The position numbers and the translations under genes are program-made. A stretch of DNA of 64,000 bases from Apus apus. Lineage: Eukaryota; Chordata; Aves; Apodiformes; Apodidae. Where the stretch lies: assembly GCF_020740795.1 (NCBI RefSeq), contig NC_067301.1, positions 5,890,001 to 5,954,000 on the forward strand, written 5' to 3'. Every line of letters begins with the position of its first letter. Within the stretch, counting starts at the first letter, position 1. The notes beneath the pieces are model-generated. The model worked only from the letters and a program-made list of their open reading frames with translations. It was not told where the DNA came from and did no database searches. Below, piece by piece: positions 12,101-20,930 of the stretch.

Positions 12101-13796
12101 TGGTGGGCTCTGCACCTTGGTCCCGTGTAGCAGCCGAGGGCAGCGTGTGCCCAGGCTCCTGGCACAGGGAGCCAGCAGCAGGGTTGGCAGCTCCTGGGGC
12201 TTCTGCTGCCAAGTGCTGTAGGAAGCAGAAGTGATCCAGGATGATGCTCTGGGGGCTGTTAGTGGTTCACCAGCAGCTTCCCGTGGTCTGGCAAGTGGCC
12301 CGAGATGGTTGGTGATGATCCTTGTCATTCCCTCCTCCCTCCACCAGCCTGCGTGGGCACAGGGTGGGGGGCTCACAGAGGGGCTGGTGTGGGGGTCCGT
12401 GCCCTCTGTGCCCCACGAGGATGTGACAGGATTATCCCTCCATCCCTCAGGTACGACGCAGGAAAGGATGGTTTCATTGACCTGATGGAGCTGAAGCTGA
12501 TGATGGAGAAGCTGGGGGCACCACAGACACACCTGGGCCTGAAGAACATGATCAAGGAAGTGGATGAAGACCTGGACAGCAAGCTCAGCTTTCGGGAGGT
12601 GAGGAGATAGGTGGGTCCTTGGTGGCAGCAGGGGGTGATGGCAGCAGCACGGTCCTGCTGTGTCACCCTGGGCTGGAGTTAAGAAGGTCGGGAGGGAGCC
12701 ATGGTGGCTTTGAGGTCCCAGAGGAGCTGATGCCAATGTCTGTCCTCACAGTTCCTGCTGATTTTCCGGAAGGCAGCAGCAGGTGAGCTGCAGGAGGACA
12801 GTGGGCTGCACGCCCTGGCCCGGCTCTCCGAGATTGATGTCTCCACGGAGGGGGTGAAAGGTGCCAAGAACTTCTTTGAGGCCAAGGTGAGCCAAGTGCT
12901 AGGACAGGAGAGGTCCCAACGCAGGACAGTGATGCAAGGAGGGTGGCTTGGTGGGGACGATGGGTGGGCAGGAGGTGGAGATGGGGTGGGCAGGAGATGT
13001 TGGGGTGGGCAAGAGATGTTGGGTTGGGGAAGAGATGTTGGGGTGGGCAGGAGGTGGAGATGGGGTGGGCAGGAGGTGGAGATGGGGTGGGCAGGAGGTG
13101 GAGATGGGGTGGGCAGGAGGTGGAGATGGGGTGGGCAGGAGATGTTGGGGTGGGCAGGAGGTGGAGATGGGGTGGGCAGGAGATGTTGGGGTGGGGAAGA
13201 GATGTTGGGGTGGGGAAGAGATGTTGGGGTGGGCAGGAGGTGGAGATGGGGTGGGCAGGAGATGTTGGGGTGGGCAGGAGGTGGAGATGGGGTGGGCAGG
13301 AGATGTTGGGGTGGGGAAGAGATGTTGGGGTGGGCAGGAGGTGGAGATGGGGTGGGCAGGAGGTGGTGGGGTGGGCAGGAGGTGGAGATGGGGTGGGGAG
13401 GAGATGTTGGGGTGGGGAGGAGATGTTGGGGTGGGGAAGAGATGTTGGGGTGGGCAGGAGGTGGAGATGGGGTGGGCAGGAGGTGGTGGGGTGGGGAAGA
13501 GATGTTGTGGTGGGGAAGAGATGTTGGGGTGGGCAGAAGGTGGAGATGGGGTGGGCAGGAGGTGGAGATGTTGGGGTGGGCAGGAGGTGGAGGTGTTGGA
13601 GTGGGCAGCAGGGCTTGGTGGAGGTCTCGGGGGGCCCAGCCAGCCGTGCCACCACCCGCAGGCTCAGGCCATCCACGAATCCAGCCGCTTTGAGGAGGAG
13701 ATCAAGGCAGAGCAGGAGGAGAAGAAGAAGCAGGCTGAGGAGCTGAAGCAGAGGAAGGCAGCCTTCAAGGAGCTGCAATCCACCTTCAAGCAGTGA
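9135..13796 (+). CDS. EFHD2: EF-hand domain-containing protein D2 (swiprosin-1)
   Basis: A calcium-binding adaptor linked to actin bundling and immune-cell and neuronal signalling in mammals. Coding exons are 9135-9328, 12451-12598, 12752-12886 and 13662-13796, all with GT-AG borders and matching phase, giving 203 aa. From FSPAGEFREFSRRQLRDMER onward it is almost identical to human. The EF-hand loops are residues 67-78 (DAGKDGFIDLME) and 103-114 (DEDLDSKLSFRE); both carry acidic residues at positions 1 and 12. A Lys/Glu-rich coiled coil fills about residues 165-200. The N-terminus is Gly/Pro/Arg-rich and shorter than the human one (human 240 aa), the usual variable part of this family. The ATG lies in CGCCATGGCGG, a good Kozak context. 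Intron 1 is about 3.1 kb; intron 3 is nearly all minisatellite. Confidence 0.96.
9440..9640. repeat. Imperfect tandem repeat in EFHD2 intron 1
   Basis: A 'ggagggacccccggcttctt' type unit of about 20-40 bp is repeated several times with drift. Degenerate copies continue to about 9800. It creates a very long artefactual frame on plus (9333-10913). Confidence 0.75.
9950..10075. repeat. 28-bp minisatellite, about 4 copies
   Basis: The unit 'tgtccccagcatccctggcc' followed by 'accctgcg' is repeated four times, nearly perfectly, in EFHD2 intron 1. Confidence 0.9.
10076..11399. other. EFHD2 intron 1, middle part
   Basis: GC-rich intron sequence with a poly(G) run near 10630-10647. No exon of another gene, CR1 copy or RNA gene was recognised. 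Confidence 0.6.
11400..11555. repeat. Minisatellite, 18-21 bp unit
   Basis: About eight copies of 'gggtctggggggttgca' with short length variants (gctg/ctg) in EFHD2 intron 1. The G-rich strand is plus, with repeated runs of 5-7 G, so G-quadruplex formation is possible. Confidence 0.9.
11649..11829 (-). mobile_element. CR1 LINE 3' end, short
   Basis: About 180 bp of antisense CR1 tail inside EFHD2 intron 1, truncated just after 'cctgggccagggtctcacca'. Confidence 0.9.
12950..13612. repeat. Minisatellite filling EFHD2 intron 3
   Basis: Roughly 30 interleaved units of two kinds: 22 bp (gcaggaggtggagatggggt + gg) and 19 bp (gcaggagatgttggggtgg, with a gaagag variant). Almost no C occurs on plus. 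The block occupies most of the 775-bp intron between exons 12752-12886 and 13662-13796 and is open in all three plus frames, an effect of its composition. Confidence 0.95.
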
Positions 13797-14278
13797 CCGG
13801 GCTGGGCAGGACTGGAACGTGGTGCCCGGGGGCCGGGAATACCGGGAATGCTGTGTGTGCCGGGTGGTGTGGGAGCACTGCCCGGGGCTCCCCGAAGAGG
13901 AGAGGGCTCCGGGCACAGCCTGGTCAGCCCCAGCTCCCCCCCCTGCTCTGCTGTCTGTAGGTGTTATTCGTGCCCCCCCCCCAGCATCTCCCCACCCTTC
14001 CCCGAGGGGCAGCAGCGCCCTGACCCCTGCCCACGGCTGCCCCGGGGGTTGTTGCCACCAAGGGGGCCATGCCTGGATGACTGTCCCCCGCCCCGGGACA
14101 GCTGTTCCCCAGGATGACTGTTCCCCAGGATGACTGTTCCCCAGGATGACTGTCCCCACGTCGCTGCCAGGGTTGCAGGGCAGGGGGTGGCCCGGGTGGG
14201 GGTCAGGGTGGCCGTGGTGCCTGTGGGTGCTGCCACCTGTGGCTGATTCACACCTCGAGGCTCATGCCAAAAAAACCT

Positions 14279-14313
14279 GTGTGTGTGTCTGTGTGTGTGT
14301 CTGTGTGTGTGCA
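14279..14313. repeat. (GT)n microsatellite
   Basis: About 35 bp of tgtgtg interrupted by single C residues, in the EFHD2 3' UTR. Confidence 0.9.
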
Positions 14314-14550
14314 GGGGGTACAACCCCCCCAGCCCCCCCTTACCTGCATCTATTTTGGTCCAAGAGGCAGGGACAGGCTCCCCAAGTCATTCCATGGTTT
14401 GGCAGTGGGTGGAGGCTCCCGTGGCTGTGGGTGCTGTAAGAGGTGTCTCTGTCCTGCCCCCCAACACCGTGTCCCACCCCCCCCCTTGTGGTTCCCAGGG
14501 ATTGTGGTTTGGTTTTGGTGGTTCGTTTGGTTTTTTTAATTTGGATCCCA

Positions 14551-14556
14551 AATAAA
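14551..14556 (+). promoter_or_regulatory. EFHD2: EFHD2 poly(A) signal AATAAA
   Basis: AATAAA follows a T-rich stretch 755 nt after the stop codon and precedes a GT-rich region. This implies a 3' UTR of about 0.78 kb. Confidence 0.8.
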
Positions 14557-14778
14557 TATTATCTTTCGTAAGGGTGCTGGGTGCCTGGGGGGGGCTGAGG
14601 TGGGGAAGGGGCTTGGGTGGGGGGGAGGGAGCCTGCTGGGGGTCAGGGTCTGGCTGGGGGTAGCTGGATGTGGCTGCTGGAGCTGGAATTTTCCAGGTAG
14701 GTGGTGGGGAAGAGGGAGGAGCTGCAGCTGGGACAGCAGCATGGGAGGTGACAGGGCTGGGTCCAGGTGTGTTATCAC

Positions 14779-15068
14779 AGGGCTTGGAAGGGACCTTAAA
14801 GATCATCTAGATCCAACCCCTCTGCCATAGGCAGGGACACCTCCCACCAGCCCAGGCTGCTCCAAGCCCCATCCAACCTGCCCTTCAACACTGCCAGGGA
14901 TGGGGCAGCCACAGCTTCCCTGGGCAACCTGGGCCAGGGTCTCACCACCCTCACAGCCAAGAATTTCCTCCTCATGTCCAACCTCCATCTCCCCTCTCCC
15001 AGTTTTAATCCATCCCCCTCATCCCATCCCTCCCTGCCCTTGTCCAAACTCCCTCCCCAGCTTATCAG
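14779..15068 (-). mobile_element. CR1 LINE 3' end
   Basis: Antisense CR1 tail between EFHD2 and CTRC, from 'cttggaagggaccttaaaga' to the 'caaactccctccccagctta' segment. Confidence 0.9.
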
Positions 15069-15452
15069 AGGTGTTTGTCATCCTGCTGGCACCTGCCAAG
15101 GGGCTGGCACCTCTGGCCCCTGGTCACCTGAAGGGTTTTGGCCGGGACTTGGCCACTTGGAACTTGAGATAAGGGGACCTTGGCCCTGTGGGGGTGGGGG
15201 TCTGGGGAGGGGGCACATCCTGGGGGGCCCAGCGCTGGAGGTTGAGGTGCAGTGGGGCTGCTGAGCATCCTATGTAGAGGAGCTGCCCACCAGCTGCCTC
15301 AAGAAGGACCCTTCCTGTCCCCCAAGAGGGACCCTTCCTGCCCCGCAGTGTCCCCACCGTGTCACATCACGGTGCCAACACCTGAGGGGCAGATGTGACC
15401 GTTCCCAGGCAGGATGGGTGAGGTTTCCCCCCCCACCCCAGACCCCCCAGCG

Positions 15453-15526
15453 TGGGACGATCACCAGGTGCTGGTGGCAGAAGAGGTGCCACCAAGGTCC
15501 CCCTGATGGCGATGGGTGCTATAAGA
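15453..15526 (+). promoter_or_regulatory. CTRC: CTRC core promoter with PTF1-like site and TATA box
   Basis: TATAAGA lies at 15520-15526, 43 bp before the ATG, which fits a start site close to 15550. Upstream, CAGGTG (15465-15470, an E-box) and TGGGA (15453-15457, an RBPJ-type core) lie in the relative orientation of the bipartite PTF1 site known from acinar-cell genes. The pairing is an inference from spacing and sequence; the TATA box is clearer. Confidence 0.6.
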
Positions 15527-15568
15527 AGGGGGTGACAGCCTCACCACAGCACCCCGAGACTGCCAACC

Positions 15569-18500
15569 ATGCTGGGAGCTGTGTGTCTTGCCCTGCTGCT
15601 GGGCTACGGTGGGTTGAGGGGAGGGGACTGGGGGGGGGACAGGAGGGGACCCCAGCTCCTGCAGTGTCCCCAGGCACTGGCAAGTGGCTGATGTCCCTTT
15701 GCCTGGTGTCCCACAGCCTACGGATGCGGCCAGCCGGCCGTGCCACCACAGTTGGACACCCGGGTGGTGGGTGGTGAAGATGCCAAGCCCCACAGCTGGC
15801 CGTGGCAGGTAATGAGGGGCTGGGGGGTGGGACAGGGAGGGGGGCAGGGAACACCCCTGCTGTGACACTGTGTGTGTCCCCCCCCACCCCGGGCAGATCT
15901 CCCTGCAGTACAGCCGCTCCGGGGAATGGCGCCACACCTGCGGGGGGACCCTCATTGCCCCCCAGTGGGTGCTGACAGCTGCCCACTGCATCAGGTGGGT
16001 GCTGGGGGGTCTGGGGTGGGGAGGTGGGGGGAGAAGGAGTTCCTGGGGGCTGATATCCCTGCTCTTCCCCCCCCCCCACCCCGGCAGCTCTGGCAGGACG
16101 TACCGCGTGATGCTGGGCAAGCAGGACCTGTCGGTGGAGGACGAGCCCGGCTCGCTGGCCGTGGGCGTGGAGAAGACCATCGTGCATGAGAAGTGGAACT
16201 CCCTGCTGGTCATGTAAGGGGTGGGAAGGTGGCAGGGGTGGGCAGGAGGGCATCATGGCTCTGGGTCCTCCGTCCCCGTAGATCCAGGTGGGCGTCCCCC
16301 CCCTCCCCATGGCTCAGGGTCTCTGGGATCCTCCATCCCCACGGCTCAAGGTTCTCTGTCCTCACAGCTTGAGGTCTCCCATCCCCACAGCTCGGGATCC
16401 TCAGAGCCCATGGCTCGAGGTCCCCTGTCCCCACGACTTGGGATCACCTGTCCTCACAGACCAAGGTCTCCCATCCCCATGACTTGGGATGGGATCCTCA
16501 GTCCCAAAGGCTGGAGGTCCCCCATTCCCATGACCCGTGGTTCTCACTGCCCACAGCTTGAGATCCCCCATCCCCATAGCTCCAAGTCCCCCATGCCCAT
16601 GGCTTGGAGGACTCCTGTCCCCATGGCTTGGAGGTCCCCCATCCCCATGACTTGAAGTCCCCATGGCTCCAAGTCCCCCAGCCCCATGGCTTGGAGGTCC
16701 CCCATCCCCATGACTTGAAGTCCCCCATCCCCATGGCTTGAAGGACCATGGCTCCAAGTCCCCCAGCCCCATGGCTTGGATGTCCCCCATCCCCATGGCT
16801 CGAAGGACCCCTATCCCCACGGCTCCAAGTCTCCCATTCCCATGTCTTGGAGGACCCCTGTCCCATGGCTTGGAGGAACCCTGTCCCCATGGTTTCAAGT
16901 CCCCCACTCCCATGGCTTGTAGGACCCCCATTCCCATGGCTTGGATATGCCCCATCCCTGTGGCTCCAAGTCCTCCATCCCCATGGCTTGGAAGTCCCCC
17001 ATTCCCATGTCTTGGAAGACCCCTGTCCCATGGCTTGGAGGAACCCTGTCCCCATGGCTCCAAGTCCCCCACTCCCATGGCTCGTAGGACCCCCATCCCC
17101 ATGGCTTGGAAGTCCCCCATCCCCATGGCTCCAAGTCCCCCATCCCCATGGCTTGGAGGACCCCCATCCCCATGGCTCCAAGTCCCCTATCCCCATGGCT
17201 TGGAGGACCCCCATCCCCATGGCTCCAAGTCCCCCACTCCCATGTCTTGGAGGACCCCTGTCCCCATGACTTGGAGGAACCTTGTCCCATGGCTTGGAAG
17301 TCCCCCATCCCCGTGGCTCCAATCCCCCACTCCCATGGCTCCACTCTCCCCACAGCAACGACATCGCCCTGATCAAGCTGGAGGAGGAGGTGGAAGAGAC
17401 TGAGACCATCCAGGCCGCCTGCCTGCCCCCCGCGGGGCTGATCCTGGAGAACGACTATCCCTGCTACGTCACCGGCTGGGGACGCCTCAAGAGTGAGCAG
17501 GAGCTCCCCAGGGGAGTCCCCGGGGTGGGGGGGTTGCTGTGGGCACGGGGAGTGAGGTGTGTCTGTCTTTGCAGCCAACGGGCCCCTGCCCGACGTCCTG
17601 CAGCAGGCTCTGCTGCCCGTGGTGGACCATGAGACCTGCACCCAGCGCGACTGGTGGGGCAGCCTGGTGAGGGCCACCATGGTGTGTGCTGGGGGCGACG
17701 GCGTCCGCTCCGGCTGCAACGTGAGTGCTGGGGCAGGGGCTGGGGAGGGGTGGGTTAGACTCACAGAATCGTGGAGTGGTTTGGCTTGGAAGGGTCCTTA
17801 AAGATCACCTAGATCCAACCCCCTGCATGAGCAGGGACACCTCCCACCAGCCCAGGTTGCTCCAAGCCCCATCCAACCTGCCCTTCAACACTGCCAGGGA
17901 TGGGGCAGCCACAGCTTCCCTGGGCAACCTGGGCCAGGGTCTCACCACCCTCACAGCCAAGACCTTCCTCCTCATGTCCAACCTAAGCCTCCCCTCTCCC
18001 AGTTTCAATCCATTCCCCCTCATCCCCCTGCCCTTGTCCCAAGCCCCTCCCCAGCTTTCCTGGAGCCCCTTCAGGCACTGGAAGCTGCTCTAAGGTCTCC
18101 CTGGAGCCTTCTCTTCTCCAGGCTGAACACCCCAACTCTCCCAGCCTGGCTCCAGAGCAGAGCTGCTCCAGCCCTCCCATCATCTCTGTGGCTTCCCCTG
18201 GATTTGCTCCCAGCTTTGGCAGGGGTGGGCAGTGCGGGGCTGAGGGAAGGGCAGGAGGAATAGGAGCTGGAGCCAGGCTGGTGGGGGGCAGGGCAGTGGG
18301 GTGGCCAGGAGCAGGTGTTGAGCTGGGCAGGGGGAATTGATTTGGTGTGTCTGGGCAGGGGGACTCGGGTGGCCCCCTGAACTGCCAGCGGGAGGGGCTC
18401 TGGGAGGTCAACGGCATCGTCAGCTTCGGCTCCGGCTGGAGCTGCAACATGGCCAAGAAACCAACCGTCTTCACCCGGGTGTCTGCCTACATCGACTGGA

Positions 18501-18621
18501 TCAACGAGGTGAGAACCCACTCCTTTCCCTTCCCGTGGAGGGGCTGGCCATGTTGTCCCCTTGTGTCCCCCTCCCAAGCCCCACCGTGTCTTCTTCTTGG
18601 CAGAAAATGAGCGAGAACTGA
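15569..18621 (+). CDS. CTRC: Chymotrypsin C (caldecrin), secreted serine protease
   Basis: A pancreatic S1-family protease that regulates activation and degradation of trypsinogens in mammals. The eight coding exons are 15569-15608, 15717-15808, 15897-15994, 16088-16213, 17356-17492, 17575-17720, 18359-18508 and 18604-18621. All phases join, giving 268 aa, the human CTRC length. A signal peptide ([16 protein letters not shown]) is followed by a short propeptide with CGQPAVPP, then the activation cut before VVGGEDA. The catalytic triad is visible: TAAHC in exon 3, NDIALIKL in exon 5 and GDSGGP in exon 7. SGCNGDSGGP puts Ser at position 189 (chymotrypsin numbering), so the specificity is chymotrypsin-like and not tryptic. 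The C-terminal WINEKM matches human CTRC. The elastase CELA2 is similar, but the residues around VVDHETC and the DWWG motif favour CTRC. Confidence 0.94.
16260..17352. repeat. Minisatellite filling CTRC intron 4
   Basis: About 45-50 drifting units of 21-24 bp of the type 'ccccatccccatggctccaa' + 'gtcc', alternating with 'atggcttggaggacccc'. The block covers nearly all of the 1.1-kb intron between exons 16088-16213 and 17356-17492. NcoI-type CCATGG occurs in most units. Long frames on both strands come from the period and are not genes. Confidence 0.93.
17758..18200 (-). mobile_element. CR1 LINE 3' end
   Basis: Antisense CR1 of about 440 bp in CTRC intron 6. It begins about 40 bp after the exon 6 donor and extends to the 'ccctcccatcatctctgtgg' segment. 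Confidence 0.92.
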
Positions 18622-20518
18622 GGAGACGGCAACACGTCCTGAGGGTGATAAAGGCTGAAGTGCTGAGCTGGTCTCTGTGTCCTGCTGGTTATTTGGGGGG
18701 GATCTGGGGGCAGAATTGTGGGGAGGAAATGCCTGGGGCTGTGTCTGGGGATGTTCAGCCCTTGTGCTTGGGAAAGAAGCTCAAGTTGTGGTGTGGGAGT
18801 GGTTGGGGTCCCAGGGAGGTGGAGGTGGAACCATCCCCCCCCCCCATGTGCCCCCACTTGTGGGAAGGGAGAGGTGGGAGCCAGGTCTGTGGCACCAGGG
18901 GGCTGGAGGTTTGGCTGGGGTTCAGCTTGGGGGGGTGGTCCTGGCTGGTCCCTGGGGGGCTGTTAAGGAAGCTGGTTGAACCTGGGTAGGTCTCAGGATG
19001 CTTCTTTAGGTGGACTTGGCTGGTTCTGGGATGTCTCAAGGGATCGTGCTGGTACTTGAGGCTTCTTAAGGACAACCAGTTTGGTTAACTGGGGGGGCTT
19101 GAGAGGGGGTTGCTTGGTCCTGGGGGGCTTGAGAGAGCCTGGTTGGAGCTGGGGTGCTCAGGAACTGCACAGGGTTGCCAGCCCCAGCACCTGCACTGCA
19201 GCCCAGAACCCAAATGTCTCACCATGGATCTTCCACCATCCCTGAGGGGGGTTCAGTGGCTGCAGGTCCCTGGGATGGGGGTGATGGGGGGAGATGTGGG
19301 GTTTATCAGGGAAAGGGGTGGCCATGATGATGGGAGGGAGAGGTGAAGAGGCTGCCTTGGAGTTGCAGAGCAGCCCACCCTGGTTGTTCTGTGGTGGCTG
19401 CTGGAGGATGATGAGCAGAGATGGACAGTGATGGATGGAGACACCTCGAGCTCAACAGGGGACATGACAGAGGGTGAAGCTGCCACCAGCCCCAGCAGGG
19501 ACTCCAGCACCAGACCATGGAGCCACATCAGCACCAGGCCTGGGGAGGCCACCAGGAGCACCTGAATCCCAGCTTGATTAGCTCTGTCACCTGCCTCAGT
19601 GTCACCCATGGCAGTGACACGCCCCTCCCAAGAGATGAAGGGTTAGAGGCAGGTGACACTGGTGCAGTTAAAACAAGATGTCTCCTGACAGAAGGTCATC
19701 TCCTTGAGAGAGGGAGTGGCCCGAGGTGTCAGGGCCTGTGCAGATGACAGGGGAGCACCTCAAGGCCAGCAGGACAGTGACAGGTCCTGAGGATCATCCC
19801 TGCAGCTTTAGCACCTGATCAATGTCACTGACTGGCTTAGAGAGAGACCTGTAGCTTCTTTGAAACTCACCCAAGCAGGTTCAACCCAACTGATCACCCA
19901 AACCTTACACCTGGTACCCTGTGTTGTCAAGAAAAAGTTGTTAATTCCTAATACATTTGGGTTAAAAACTAGTATTGATGTTTGGTAACTCCTACCTGCA
20001 AGTTTTTAGACACAACCTCCTTTGACTGAGCTCTGAGTGTCACCAGGACACAAGTTTCTTGTCACCTTTAACAACTGCAAGGACCTGCAGCAGGAACAGT
20101 GAGAATGTCACTTCCAAGCTGTGTCCCACTCCAACCAACCACACCCCCAAAGTGCCCCCCCAGCCCTGACCTGCCCCCCCTGTCCCAAGCCCTCAGAATT
20201 CCTGACCCAAACCCATCACCACAGCAGCTGAGCAGGGCAAGTGCTTTAACTCAGCTCTGATATTCCAAGGAATTCTCCCAGTTTCCTGCTGTAAATCCTT
20301 GTTTCCAGGCTGGGTGCTCAGCCAGTGGTGGAGCATTCCCAAGGTTAGGAATGCTACCAGGGACAGCAGGGAGCTAAAACATGACTGAAGCAAGACTTTC
20401 CCTGCTCTTCCCACCTGAGAGAAGCCTTCAGGAGGCAAGGGCAGGCACCAGAGGAACACACAAGGAAACCCAACAAAGAAGATCATCTTTTCTTTCTTCT
20501 TCTTTTTTTTCATGGCAT
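18622..20518. other. CTRC-CASP9 intergenic
   Basis: No gene is recognised. The GATAAA at 18647-18652, just after the CTRC stop, could serve as a weak poly(A) signal. Human carries the CELA2A/CELA2B elastases in this interval; no GDSGGP, TAAHC or similar remnant is visible here. The stretch 19850-20050 is AT-richer and unique. Confidence 0.65.
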
Positions 20519-20524
20519 TTTATT
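20519..20524 (-). promoter_or_regulatory. CASP9: CASP9 poly(A) signal
   Basis: TTTATT on plus reads AATAAA on minus, 407 nt past the CASP9 stop codon, and gives a 3' UTR of about 0.4 kb. Confidence 0.75.
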
Positions 20525-20930
20525 GAAAAAGAGAAAGAATCAATTGCAAAAATCCTTCTGTTCCATTTAAAGGCCAGAACTGGATTCCACCAATAGGTTA
20601 TCCCAGCACTAAAGGACACAAACATCACCAACATGGTCACTGGAGGTTGAGCACAGTGTGTCCTGGCAACCTGAAGGTGCTTCTTCCAGGAGCACAGTGG
20701 ATCTGGGCCAGCAAAGGAGCTTCCTGAACCATCCCTGCTCCACCCCAACCCTTCCCTGGGGACACAGCACCAACCTCCATCTCCTCTTGCTTTCACACAT
20801 CACATTTCTCAAGGCAGAACATCTCACCAAGACAGACAAAGGCCACCAGGAGCATCAAGGCCGAGTCGTGATGGGCGCTGGTGCCACCCAGACGTGATTG
20901 TCCCACCTGGTGGGACCTGGGAACCCAGGG

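Noticed and set aside
12663-14159. A 498-codon frame on minus with Ser/Pro/His/Leu repeats
   Set aside because: It is the mirror of the EFHD2 intron 3 minisatellite and of exons 3 and 4.
16401-17764. Overlapping long frames on minus and plus with Gly-Trp and Pro-Met repeats
   Set aside because: They arise from the CTRC intron 4 minisatellite; the period makes several frames open at once.
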